Positions 1 to 7,412 of a DNA stretch of 64,000 nt are shown here, one piece after another. Where the stretch lies: positions 9,052,001 through 9,116,000 of the forward strand of contig NZ_CP084058.1 of NCBI RefSeq assembly GCF_020215645.1. Reading direction: 5' to 3'. How positions within the stretch are numbered: position 1 is the first letter of the stretch; every line of letters starts with the position of its first letter. The DNA comes from Nonomuraea gerenzanensis (GTDB taxonomy: Bacteria; Actinomycetota; Actinomycetes; Streptosporangiales; Streptosporangiaceae). The notes beneath the pieces are model-generated. The model saw only the letters and a list, made by a program, of their open reading frames with translations, made no database searches and had not been told where the DNA came from. A program made the translations under genes and the position numbers.

Positions 1-1
1 C

Positions 2-325
2 GGCCTGGTCGCCGCCGACCGGGGCTCCGACGCGCTGGCGGTGATGGGCTGGCAGGGCGCGCTGCACCACAACGAGTGGATGGTGCCGATGGCGGCGGTG
101 GTGCGCAGCTGGGAGGACCGGTTCGGGGTGCGGGTGGTGAGCGTCGGGTTCAACACGCTGGAGCTGAGCGTGGCCGCGCCGCCGGTCGACTTCGAGCACG
201 CCTTACACGTGGCGGCCGAGCACTGGACGTTCTGCCCGGACAACGTCGTGCAGGGGCCGGGGGACCTCCAGGGGTACGCCGCCCAGATCATGGGCGGACA
301 CGCTTGGTCATTCTGGTGGGATTGA
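2..325 (+). CDS. DUF4253 domain protein, C-terminal part (5' end outside window)
   Basis: The reading frame is open from the first bases to the TGA at 323-325, giving about 107 residues with no start in the window, so this is the 3' end of a gene. The readable part (ADRGSDALAVMGW, then a stretch ending CPDNVVQGPG) matches my recall of the C-terminal half of DUF4253 proteins, small soluble actinobacterial proteins of unknown function. Typical members are 200-250 residues, so roughly half is missing. The stop overlaps the presumed -35 of the next gene. The upstream start and any operon partner cannot be seen. Confidence 0.7.
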   Translation, partial: GLVAADRGSDALAVMGWQGALHHNEWMVPMAAVVRSWEDRFGVRVVSVGFNTLELSVAAPPVDFEHALHVAAEHWTFCPDNVVQGPGDLQGYAAQIMGGHAWSFWWD

Positions 326-351
326 AAGACCCCTTTTACGCTACCTTTAAC
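322..351 (+). promoter_or_regulatory. Candidate promoter for a leaderless gene
   Basis: TTGAAA (322-327) and TTTAAC (346-351) are spaced 18 bases apart in an AT-rich patch. The predicted transcription start falls at or next to the GTG at 356, and no Shine-Dalgarno sequence precedes that GTG. Leaderless mRNAs are common in actinobacteria, so the pieces agree. The call rests on sequence alone. Confidence 0.4.
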
Positions 352-355
352 TTTC

Positions 356-1873
356 GTGCCTTGGGGTGATCTGACGCCGGAGTTGCTGCACTCCTCCGTC
401 TGGGCCGACGGGCTGGTGGAGTCGGCCGGCATTCCCGTCTTCGACATGCCGCTGGTCTCGGTGGGCGGCGGTATCGGCTCGTTCACGCTGCTCGACGTGC
501 TGCGCATCCGCGGGGTGCCCACCACCGCCATGCGGGTGCTGTCGACCAGCGACTCGCCCTGGCAGACCTGGGAGTACCTGACGCGGGTCTCGCAGCTGCC
601 CGCGCACGAGCGCATCCGCTCCGACTCGGGCGCGCGGCCCGACAACATCTGGGGCTTCCCGTCGTACGCGTTGCAGGAGGCGTGGCAGGAACGTTCCGCC
701 GAGCCGCTGCTCCAGGTGCTCACCGAGCCGATCGGCACCGACTTCTACAGCCCGCGGGCCGCGCTCGTCATGCGCGGCGTGCAGCGCGAGGCCGACCGCA
801 TCGGCTACTGGGAGATGCTGGCCAAGGGGCAGGTCCGCATGGTCAGGAAGCGGATGGGCGGCGGCTACTTCACGGTCTTGACGCCGCCGGCGGGCAGCGG
901 GCCGACCAAGCGGGTGGCGCTGCGCTCGCGGTACGTGCACCTGGCCGTCGGGTATCCGGGGCTGAAGTTCCTGGACGACCTTCAGGAGTTCCGGCAGCGG
1001 CAGGGTGAGCGTTACCGGGTGGTGAACGCGTACGAGCCGCACGAGCACGTCTACGACCAGCTCCGCAAGCGCCCCGGCGTGGTGGTGGTGCGCGGCGCGG
1101 GCATCGTGGCCTCGCGGGTGCTGCAGCGCCTGATGGACGACAGGGAGCGGTACGGCCTGCAGACGACGATCGTGCACCTGTTCCGCACGTACGTGACGGG
1201 CTCGCACGGGCCGCACGCGTTCATGCGGCGCAAGGGCGGCGACGGGTGGGCCTACCAGGCGTTCACGATGCCCAAGTCGGCGTTCGGCGGCCAGCTCAAG
1301 GCGCAGTTCCGCAGGGCGACGCCGGAGCGGCGGGCACAACTGGCGAAGCTGGTGGCCGGCACCACCACGCCGAAGCTGGCCCGCTGGCAGGAGCAGCTCC
1401 GCCGCGCCAGGCAGGGCAGCTGGTACCACGCGGTGCACGCGGAGGTGGAGCTCATCGACCGCACGCCCGACGGCCGGCTGGTCACCCACACCCGCAGCAC
1501 CAGCGCGGCGCCCATGCAGTACGTCTCCGACTTCATCATCGACTGCACCGGCCTGGAGGCCGACATGCCGGAGCACCGGGTGCTGGCGGACCTGCTGCGG
1601 CACGGCGGCGCCCGCACCAACCGGGCGGGCAGGCTGCAGGTCGGCCGGAGCTTCGAGGTGCTCGGCACGGAGAACGGCGACGGCAGGCTGTACGCCTCGG
1701 GCGCGGCGACCGCGGGCAATCACTTCCTGGCGGTGGACAGCTTCCTCGGCATGCAGACGGCGGCTCTCGACATCGCCGACGACCTGGCCGGGCGCGGGTT
1801 CTGCAAGGGGCTGGGGCCGATCAGGTCGGTGTCCCAGTGGGTGAAGTGGGCGGCGAACAGGAGACCGGCTTGA
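356..1873 (+). CDS. FAD/NAD(P)-binding oxidoreductase
   Basis: The 505-residue protein has two dinucleotide-binding glycine motifs: SVGGGIGSF near residue 35 and VVVVRGAGIVAS near residue 240. The C-terminus has an FAD-type closing motif (LYASGAATAGNHFLAVDSF) typical of flavin disulfide reductase or class B monooxygenase folds. The text DFIIDCTGLEAD just before it is the usual second FAD contact. The substrate is unknown. GTG 356 is chosen because a candidate promoter ends just before it. The next gene starts at TTG 1870, overlapping this stop, so the oxidoreductase and the membrane protein are probably co-translated. Flavoprotein is a safe call; monooxygenase versus dehydrogenase is not resolved. 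Confidence 0.7.
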   Translation: MPWGDLTPELLHSSVWADGLVESAGIPVFDMPLVSVGGGIGSFTLLDVLRIRGVPTTAMRVLSTSDSPWQTWEYLTRVSQLPAHERIRSDSGARPDNIWGFPSYALQEAWQERSAEPLLQVLTEPIGTDFYSPRAALVMRGVQREADRIGYWEMLAKGQVRMVRKRMGGGYFTVLTPPAGSGPTKRVALRSRYVHLAVGYPGLKFLDDLQEFRQRQGERYRVVNAYEPHEHVYDQLRKRPGVVVVRGAGIVASRVLQRLMDDRERYGLQTTIVHLFRTYVTGSHGPHAFMRRKGGDGWAYQAFTMPKSAFGGQLKAQFRRATPERRAQLAKLVAGTTTPKLARWQEQLRRARQGSWYHAVHAEVELIDRTPDGRLVTHTRSTSAAPMQYVSDFIIDCTGLEADMPEHRVLADLLRHGGARTNRAGRLQVGRSFEVLGTENGDGRLYASGAATAGNHFLAVDSFLGMQTAALDIADDLAGRGFCKGLGPIRSVSQWVKWAANRRPA

Positions 1874-2289
1874 TCCCGACACTGGCCGGGCGGGTGCAGA
1901 CCCGGCTGTTCGTGCTGGCCACGGTGGGCGTGGTGCTGACGGCGCTGCTCGCGCTCGTGCTGCCGATGTCCTTCGGCGAGGCGTTCCTGGTGCTGCTGGC
2001 CGTCGCCGTGGTCGGCGTCGGCTGGGAGCTGGTGTACCACCTGCTGATGCAGTTCCGCTGGGACAAGGACTGGCCGACGCTGTTCGGGCTGCTCACGGCC
2101 GTGCCCGAAGGGCTGCTCATGTGGCTGCTCCTCGATGCCGGGCTGGTGCCGGGGGTCGAGGGGCCGGTGCCGTTCTGGGCGTTCGCCGTCATGTTCGGGG
2201 TCGTCTGGATCGGCCAGTGGCTGTTCGCGAACGGGCCCATGCGGGTGCTGTTCGTGCAGTGGCGGCTGCGGGGCGGCCGCCTGCTGTGA
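1870..2289 (+). CDS. Small four-helix membrane protein
   Basis: A 139-residue hydrophobic protein. Four membrane segments can be read: LFVLATVGVVLTALLALVL, EAFLVLLAVAVVGVGWELVY, LFGLLTAVPEGLLMWLLL and FWAFAVMFGVVWIGQWLF. The start is TTG 1870 inside the TTGA overlap with the upstream stop, preceded by AGGAG at 1859-1863. The last 30 residues are basic (MRVLFVQWRLRGGRLL), suggesting a cytoplasmic tail. No catalytic motif is visible. The tight overlap suggests it works with the flavoprotein upstream, perhaps as a membrane anchor; that link is inference. Confidence 0.7.
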   Translation: MIPTLAGRVQTRLFVLATVGVVLTALLALVLPMSFGEAFLVLLAVAVVGVGWELVYHLLMQFRWDKDWPTLFGLLTAVPEGLLMWLLLDAGLVPGVEGPVPFWAFAVMFGVVWIGQWLFANGPMRVLFVQWRLRGGRLL

Positions 2290-2322
2290 GCAGGAGCCGC
2301 TCCTGCCGGCCCGTCGGGCCGG
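2290..2322. terminator. Double hairpin between convergent genes
   Basis: Two perfect 7-bp hairpins follow the stop at 2289: GCAGGAG/CTCCTGC (2290-2306) and CCGGCCC/GGGCCGG (2306-2322), each with a 3-base loop. They sit between two convergent genes and could end transcription from both sides. There is no U-tract, as is usual in this high-GC group. Confidence 0.6.
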
Positions 2323-2358
2323 GCGCGGGGCCCGGCCGGCGTGACGGCGCGGCAGGCG

Positions 2359-3192
2359 TCAGGGGATCCGGGCCACGGCGCCGTAGTTCCCGGATGCGCT
2401 GGGCTGGTCCACGCAGGCGGTGTCTCGGTCGTCGGGCCGCCATTCCGGAACCCACACCAGCCCCGGCTCGACCAGCACCAGACCTTCGAGCAACGCCTCG
2501 ACCTCCTCCCTCGTGCGGATCGCGTGGCCCGGCAGGGTCATCGCCAGCAGGTCGTGAATGGCCGGCAACAGCTCCGCCGGAATGGCGTCGAACGTGGTCT
2601 GCATCACCGACAGGTAGCTCCGCTCGGGGACGACCTGGCGGATCCGCTTGATCACGTAATGGAAGTACTCGTCGTCGTTCAGGCTGTGGGTGGACAGCAG
2701 CAACACGGCCATCGGCCGGTCCCAGTCGAGGAAGGTCTGCAGCACCCGGTCGTCGAGGATGTCGTCGATCTCGCGCACGTCGCCCTCTACGACGCGGACG
2801 AGGTCGGTGACAGGCTCGATGGTCGCCCGTGCCGAGGCCAGCACCATGGGATCGCTCTCCACGTAGACCACGCGCGGCACCGAGGCGCACAGGGCGGCCG
2901 CGGCCACGTCGTGCAACTGCCTGCCGGGTGGCAGGCCACTCGGGACACCACTCCCGACGATCACGAACTGGTCCACGCCTTCGCTCGCCAGATGACGGAC
3001 CACACGGCGTAAATATTCAAGCACGGCCCTGGCGGCCGTCGTCGTGATGGGTGCGGCCTGGTCATAACGGCGGATGACATCGCGGTCCGCCACGAAGTTG
3101 TTCTTCCCACCCGCGGCGGCGTCGAGAATGCGAGTGATCCGAGCGTGGGTCATCTCCAGCTTCGCCAGGTTTCGGATGGCACGCTGACGCAT
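2359..3192 (-). CDS. SAM-dependent methyltransferase, DUF574 (Methyltransf_19) family
   Basis: The 277-residue protein has the DUF574 layout: ARITRILDAAAGGKNNFVADRD at the start, QFVIVGSGVPSG as the nucleotide-binding strand, RVVYVESDPMVLASAR as the acidic strand that holds the SAM ribose, and the closing NYGAVARIP. These proteins are numerous in Streptosporangiaceae, and no member has a substrate known to me. The ATG at 3192 is preceded by a purine-rich GAGGGGAAAGGGG. An XRE-Scr1 regulator lies immediately upstream on the same strand; this neighbour pairing is common for the family and suggests the regulator controls it. Confidence 0.8.
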   Translation of the reverse strand: MRQRAIRNLAKLEMTHARITRILDAAAGGKNNFVADRDVIRRYDQAAPITTTAARAVLEYLRRVVRHLASEGVDQFVIVGSGVPSGLPPGRQLHDVAAAALCASVPRVVYVESDPMVLASARATIEPVTDLVRVVEGDVREIDDILDDRVLQTFLDWDRPMAVLLLSTHSLNDDEYFHYVIKRIRQVVPERSYLSVMQTTFDAIPAELLPAIHDLLAMTLPGHAIRTREEVEALLEGLVLVEPGLVWVPEWRPDDRDTACVDQPSASGNYGAVARIP

Positions 3193-3334
3193 TGAGTGTT
3201 ACCCCTTTCCCCTCGCCCACTACCTCGGGAAAAAGCTGATCCTTTCGGACCCCACTCGATGACCCAGACCATATGATCCTCGCCCCACGGCGAAAGACAA
3301 CCGCAAAAGCCATTGATTATGGATATACCTACGT

Positions 3335-3349
3335 TACCAATGGTTGGTA
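3335..3349. promoter_or_regulatory. Inverted repeat TACCAA-TGG-TTGGTA, candidate operator
   Basis: A perfect 6-bp inverted repeat with a 3-base centre lies in the AT-rich gap between the regulator gene and the methyltransferase. On the minus strand TTGTAC and TATAT elements flank it, so it could overlap the methyltransferase promoter. It is a candidate site for the adjacent XRE protein; no binding evidence exists. Confidence 0.35.
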
Positions 3350-3365
3350 CAAACCAGCGCTGTGA

Positions 3366-4622
3366 TCAAATACCCAGAGATCGCGAAAGCCTTTCGCGAT
3401 GGTAATTGAGCATCTCGACCGTCTCGTCGCGGGTGGTCGTCGTCACCGACAGCTTCGTGAACGCCTGGTGAAAGGCCTCCACGGCGGCCGAGTCGGTGAT
3501 CAGCGCGTCGGAGTCGATGCCGTGGGCGCAGGCGATGTCGGGCTCGAAGGCCTCGGTGAAGCGCCAGAGCGTGAAGGGGCCGGTGCGCGGCACGTACGCC
3601 GGGTCCTCCATCGGCACCACGTGCAGTGAGACGTTGGGCCGCTTGGCGTGCTCGACCAGCACGTCGAGCTGGCGGAGCTGGACGTGCTGGCCGACGATCG
3701 AGCGCGTCAGCACACTCTCGTCGATCACGGCCCACAACACCACGCCGTTGTCGCGCGGCACCGCCTCCTGGCGGGCCAGGACCAGCGCGAGCGCCTCCTC
3801 CACCGTCTGCTGGCCGAGGGTCGCGGGCCCGGCCACGGTGATGGCGGCCCTGGCGTACTCCTCGGTCTGCAGCAGCGGCGGCACGAACTGGTTGTGGTAC
3901 GTGCGGATCACCGTGGCCCGCCCCTCCAGGGCGTAGCCGGTGGCCAGCCAGACGGGCACCGACTGCGCGTCGTACCAGGCGGCCTCGCGCTCGCCCCTGG
4001 CCAGGGAGAGCACGTACTCGCGGATGGGGGCCACGGAGACACCGTAGACGGTCAGCAGGCGCTCGACGGTGATGGGGGCCGGCGCGATGCGGCCCTCCTC
4101 GATGGCGGGGATGGCCGCGGCGCCCTTGCCGATCGCGGTCTCGACCTGCTCGACGGACAGCTGCGCGGCCAGGCGCAGGCCGTGCAGCCGCTTGCCCAGC
4201 GCGCGGCGCTGCGGGCCGCTCAGCGGCGCGACCGCTTCGGGGATGTCGGACGTCGGCTCAGGCTCCTCGGGCAGCCCTTCGGCCTTGCGGGCCAGCTCGA
4301 CCACGCCGCGCAGCACGGCCAGCGAGCTCTCCGACAGGCCGGAGGCTGACAGGCCGATGGTGGCCGCGCGCAGCTGCAGGTCCTCCACCGAGCCGGACTC
4401 GAGGTAGTCGTCGCCGACCAGCCAGCCGACGCTCACCTGCAGGCAGGTCGCCAGCGCCCTGAGCACCTGGAGCGTGGGGTTGGTCTGCTTGCCGGTGCGC
4501 AGCTGGCTGACGTAGGCACGGGTGATGGGGATGCCGGCCTCCGTCAGGGCGGAGGCGACCTGCGCGCCGGTGAAGCCGCGCTTGGTCAGCGCGAGATCGA
4601 GCCGCTCGGCGAAGTTCGCCAC
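3366..4622 (-). CDS. XRE-family regulator with DUF5753 (Scr1-type) domain
   Basis: The 418-residue protein has an N-terminal helix-turn-helix (FAERLDLALTKRGFTGAQVASAL, then AYVSQLRTGKQTNPTLQVLRALA). A second XRE-like segment lies near residue 145 (LGKRLHGLRLAAQLSVEQVE), followed by a long DUF5753 domain containing FVPPLLQTEEYARAAI and the closing LNYHRERLSRSLGI. Scr1-type proteins usually carry one helix-turn-helix, so the EspR-like extra domain is slightly unusual. GTG 4622 is chosen over an upstream in-frame start because AGGAGG stands at 4629-4634. The gene lies between a methyltransferase and an opposing accessory operon and probably controls one or both. Confidence 0.8.
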   Translation of the reverse strand: MANFAERLDLALTKRGFTGAQVASALTEAGIPITRAYVSQLRTGKQTNPTLQVLRALATCLQVSVGWLVGDDYLESGSVEDLQLRAATIGLSASGLSESSLAVLRGVVELARKAEGLPEEPEPTSDIPEAVAPLSGPQRRALGKRLHGLRLAAQLSVEQVETAIGKGAAAIPAIEEGRIAPAPITVERLLTVYGVSVAPIREYVLSLARGEREAAWYDAQSVPVWLATGYALEGRATVIRTYHNQFVPPLLQTEEYARAAITVAGPATLGQQTVEEALALVLARQEAVPRDNGVVLWAVIDESVLTRSIVGQHVQLRQLDVLVEHAKRPNVSLHVVPMEDPAYVPRTGPFTLWRFTEAFEPDIACAHGIDSDALITDSAAVEAFHQAFTKLSVTTTTRDETVEMLNYHRERLSRSLGI

Positions 4623-4734
4623 GGCACACCTCCTAGCCGCCCGTGAACATGGTCCAGCGTAAGGGACGCGGGCCCCACTGTCCCCTGCCATGCGGGCAAG
4701 CTCTGCCCCGCAGGGTGGTATCAACTTAATCGCA

Positions 4735-4776
4735 AACTGTCAGTTGACATAGCCCCCTGGAGAAGCGGAGTATCGG
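4735..4776 (+). promoter_or_regulatory. Candidate promoter/operator upstream of the 4847 operon
   Basis: A perfect inverted repeat AACTG-T-CAGTT (4735-4745) overlaps a consensus -35 TTGACA (4744-4749). A TATCGG at 4771 could be a -10, but the 21-base spacing is long, a feature of activator-dependent promoters. A wider TCAACT/AGTTGA pair surrounds the repeat. The site lies in the gap between the XRE regulator and the opposing operon, so that regulator is the obvious candidate ligand. Confidence 0.4.
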
Positions 4777-4846
4777 AGCACGTGGTAACTGGGGCTTAAC
4801 AGCCTCAGGGTTCTGGAGAGATCCCCCTGCGAGGAGGTGGCCGGAC

Positions 4847-5572
4847 GTGACCATGGATTCGACCTTCCTGGACGGCCCGGCCGTCCCTGGTCAGGAGCTG
4901 GTGGTCCAGCGGATCTGCGCCCGTGTGGCGGGGCCGGTGGCGGGGGCGGGCGTGCATGTCGCCGGCCTGCCGCTCGGCGGCGTACAGGTCTGGCTGGACA
5001 GCCCCGGTCACCGCTGGCGCTTCTACCACCGGATGGCCCGCGAGCTGCGGCTGGCGGGCTGGCACACCGAGACGGGCCCCGACCGGCTGCTGTTGCTCGG
5101 GTGGAGTGCGGTCTGCCTGAGCCACCGCGTCAGGATGCTCGGCGCGGCCCTCACGGGCCGGCTGGCGGACTTCGACAAGACGGCGTTCACCGCCGTCATG
5201 GTCGCCACCCGGCTGTGTCACGAGGGGTTCCCCGCCGCGGAGGTGCCCGCCGAGGTCGAGGCCCACTGCGCCGACGAGCTGCGCTGGCCGGCCAGGCTGG
5301 CCGACCTCGACGGTCTCGAACGGCGCTCGTCGCTGGAGCCCATGAGGCTGCGGCTGGCCCAGGTGGCCGGCCTGGAGGCCAAGGTGGGCCGGCGGTGCGG
5401 CGAGCATCTCGCGCTCGCCTCCAAGGTCGCGCGCATGGTGGCCGGCGGTGCGGGACCGGCCCACAGGCGCGCGGCGGGACCGAGAGCCGGGCTGACGGAG
5501 CGCATGGTCTGCGTCAGCGTGCCGAACGTGGCCGAGAGCGACGTCACCGGAAGCGCGGTGACGGCTCGATGA
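4847..5572 (+). CDS. Unknown protein, first gene of an accessory operon
   Basis: I do not recognise this 241-residue soluble protein. It reads as mixed alpha/beta with no signal peptide or membrane segment. There is a compact N-terminal part (VQVWLDSPGHRWRFYHRMARELRLAGW) and a longer helical region rich in Arg, Ala and Leu. GTG 4847 is preferred to ATG 4853 because AGGAGG (4832-4837) is 9 bases from the GTG. Its stop overlaps the next start (ATGA at 5569). It lies next to an XRE regulator transcribed the other way, so it is likely the regulated gene. Codon use is the usual GC-rich third position. Confidence 0.6.
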   Translation: MTMDSTFLDGPAVPGQELVVQRICARVAGPVAGAGVHVAGLPLGGVQVWLDSPGHRWRFYHRMARELRLAGWHTETGPDRLLLLGWSAVCLSHRVRMLGAALTGRLADFDKTAFTAVMVATRLCHEGFPAAEVPAEVEAHCADELRWPARLADLDGLERRSSLEPMRLRLAQVAGLEAKVGRRCGEHLALASKVARMVAGGAGPAHRRAAGPRAGLTERMVCVSVPNVAESDVTGSAVTAR

Positions 5573-6387
5573 ACCTCCCGGCCCCCACCTGCCAGGACGC
5601 GACGGCGGTCATCCCGTCCGCGTCCCGGCGACCGCTGCCACCCCGCGGCGCACGGCCGCCTGCCGCTCGCGGCGGGCGCGTACCGTACGCGGCCCGCGTG
5701 GCAGCCCTCCTGGCGCTGGCCCCGGCGCTTCCCCACCCCCCCGGCACCGTGCGGCACGTGCCCGACCTAGTCGGCGCGGTGCTGTCGGCCAGCGCGGTAG
5801 CGGCTGGCGTGCTGGCCGTCTCGAGGGGTGGCGCGCGGGGCTGGCTTGCTTACCGCCTGCCGGGTCGCGTGGGCACGCCCGCCGCCCTGCCGCTGAACAC
5901 GTGGCGGCGGCGTACCCGCGACCCGCGGCGGTATCGCGGCTCCTCAGCAGCCGCCACGATGGCGGCGGCGCCGGCCGTACCGGTCGTCCGCCGCGTCGGG
6001 CTCGGCAGGGTCGTCTACGGCGGTGACTCCGGCCCGGACGGCACCATCGGTACCAGAGCGATGCCCGGTGAGGCGATCGCCGTGACGGGCGCCACCGTGC
6101 CGATCGGCCGGTCACCCCTGCGGGGGCCGGCACCCGGGCACGTCTGTGTGCTCATGGCCGTTCTGCCGGCCACCGTTCTGCTCGCCGCCACGGCGCTGGT
6201 GCGGGTCGCCGGGGCGTCGGAACGTCAGACCGGACCTCGATCCCGACGCGCGGCACAGGAGGGGCCGGCGGCGACGCGCCGCCGGCTCCTCGCCGAGCCG
6301 CGCGCCAGTCTCGACCAGGTACGCGGCGCGGCCGGGGAACGACCGGCCCGCCTTGGAGAGCCACCCCGTGTCACCCACCCGCTGTAA
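5569..6387 (+). CDS. Putative membrane protein, unknown
   Basis: The 272-residue product starts at an ATGA overlap with the preceding gene. Two hydrophobic stretches can be read (VGAVLSASAVAAGVLAV, and VCVLMAVLPATVLLAATALV), separated by an Arg/Gly/Ala-rich segment, followed by a basic cytoplasmic-type tail. No family is recognised and there is no clear ribosome site beyond translational coupling. The composition is low in complexity and an overlapping shadow frame is long, so it could be a poorly conserved or false gene. The third-position GC pattern and the neat overlap favour a real one. Confidence 0.45.
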   Translation: MNLPAPTCQDATAVIPSASRRPLPPRGARPPAARGGRVPYAARVAALLALAPALPHPPGTVRHVPDLVGAVLSASAVAAGVLAVSRGGARGWLAYRLPGRVGTPAALPLNTWRRRTRDPRRYRGSSAAATMAAAPAVPVVRRVGLGRVVYGGDSGPDGTIGTRAMPGEAIAVTGATVPIGRSPLRGPAPGHVCVLMAVLPATVLLAATALVRVAGASERQTGPRSRRAAQEGPAATRRRLLAEPRASLDQVRGAAGERPARLGEPPRVTHPL

Positions 6388-6399
6388 ATAGGAGCGATC

Positions 6400-6609
6400 A
6401 TGCTCACCGACGAGTTGCACAGGCCGCAACCACACGAGGTTCACGCGCGGGGCGTACGGCCCGGCGCGCCGCCCCCCTCCTGGGGCGGGGAGACCCGAGG
6501 CAAGGAACAGGGATCGGCGCGCACCGTGCACCGGCTGCGCCGCATCCGGCAGGTGTCCGTCGAGGCGATCACCGAGATCGACCAGGCCCTTCAGCACGGC
6601 ACTTCCTGA
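6400..6609 (+). CDS. Small protein, possible MazF/PemK-tail remnant
   Basis: The 69-residue protein has a good ribosome site (AGGAG, 6390-6394) before ATG 6400. The first half is Pro/His/Gly-rich and looks disordered. The last 30 residues (ARTVHRLRRIRQVSVEAITE) resemble the C-terminal helix of MazF/PemK toxins, where RTV and a valine-ended helix recur, but the toxin core is absent. It may be a truncated remnant or an unrelated small protein. It lies 12 bases after the previous stop and is probably co-transcribed. Confidence 0.45.
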   Translation: MLTDELHRPQPHEVHARGVRPGAPPPSWGGETRGKEQGSARTVHRLRRIRQVSVEAITEIDQALQHGTS

Positions 6610-6645
6610 CCCGCTTCCGCCTTCCCGCACAGGAGGAACCAGACC

Positions 6646-6672
6646 ATGCGCACCGTCCGGGGCCCCCGATGA
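6646..6672 (+). CDS. Eight-residue leader ORF (MRTVRGPR) coupled to the next gene
   Basis: ATG 6646 has a near-perfect AGGAGG (6631-6636) at 9 bases. The ORF runs eight codons to TGA 6670-6672, which overlaps the ATG of the next gene (6669) as ATGA. The downstream gene has no ribosome site of its own outside this leader. The arrangement fits translational coupling: ribosomes enter on the leader and restart on the isomerase-fold gene. No attenuator hairpin is obvious. Confidence 0.5.
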   Translation: MRTVRGPR

Positions 6673-7412
6673 GCCGCCGCAGGGTCGGCGTGCTCGTGGC
6701 GCCCGCGAACCCGTCGGCGGAGCCCGAGCTGACCCGGCTGCTCGGCTCGCGGGCCGACATGCACGTCGCCCGGCTCCCTGCCTGTCCGGGGCCGTCTCTG
6801 CTCGACCGGCTGGAGAGCTACAACGCCGCCGTGCCCGCCATGATCGGCTCGTTCGACGGCCTGCGCCTGGACGCGATGGTCATGGCCTGCAGCGAGCCCC
6901 GTTACCTGCTCGGCCCCGAGGAGGACCGCGAGCAGTGCGCCGAGCTGACGGCCGCGACGGGGATCCCGTTCGCCACGGCCACGCTGGCCACGCGCGAGGC
7001 GCTGGAGCACGTGATGGTCAGCGACATCGTGCTGGTCTCGCCGTACCAGCCGTGGGTGACGGACCTGGCCGAGCGGTTCTGGAAGACGGCCGGGCTGAAC
7101 GTCACCCAGGTCGTCCAGGTGCGCGCGCCGGACGGCTACGCGCCCTACGGGCACACGCCCGCCTCGCTGATCGACCAGGTCGAGCTGGCGGAGCTGCCGG
7201 GTGACGCCGTGCTGGTCTTCACCGGCACCGGGCTGCCCACGCTGCCCGTCCTCAGGCCGCTGACCAGCGGAAACGACCGTACCCTGCTCACCTCGAACCT
7301 CTGCGTCGCCTGGTGGGCCCTGTCCAAGGCCGTCGGCCGGCACGTGACGCTCAGCCGCGTGCCGTACCGCAGGCACATGGCGGCCGCGGCGCGGGCGGGG
7401 AGCAGGCCATGA
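6669..7412 (+). CDS. Maleate isomerase / arylmalonate decarboxylase-fold enzyme
   Basis: The 247-residue protein fits the Asp/Glu racemase superfamily. Two active-site cysteines sit at the family positions: MACSEPRYLLG in the first half and SNLCVAWW near the end. GTGLPTLPVL also matches the maleate cis-trans isomerase layout. Such enzymes act on maleate, malonates or hydantoins without cofactors. Translation starts at the ATGA overlap with a leader ORF and ends in an ATGA overlap with an FAD monooxygenase. That pairing recalls nicotinate-type ring degradation (an FAD hydroxylase plus a maleate isomerase), but no ring-cleavage or amidase gene is present, so the real substrate is open. Confidence 0.7.
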   Translation: MSRRRVGVLVAPANPSAEPELTRLLGSRADMHVARLPACPGPSLLDRLESYNAAVPAMIGSFDGLRLDAMVMACSEPRYLLGPEEDREQCAELTAATGIPFATATLATREALEHVMVSDIVLVSPYQPWVTDLAERFWKTAGLNVTQVVQVRAPDGYAPYGHTPASLIDQVELAELPGDAVLVFTGTGLPTLPVLRPLTSGNDRTLLTSNLCVAWWALSKAVGRHVTLSRVPYRRHMAAAARAGSRP

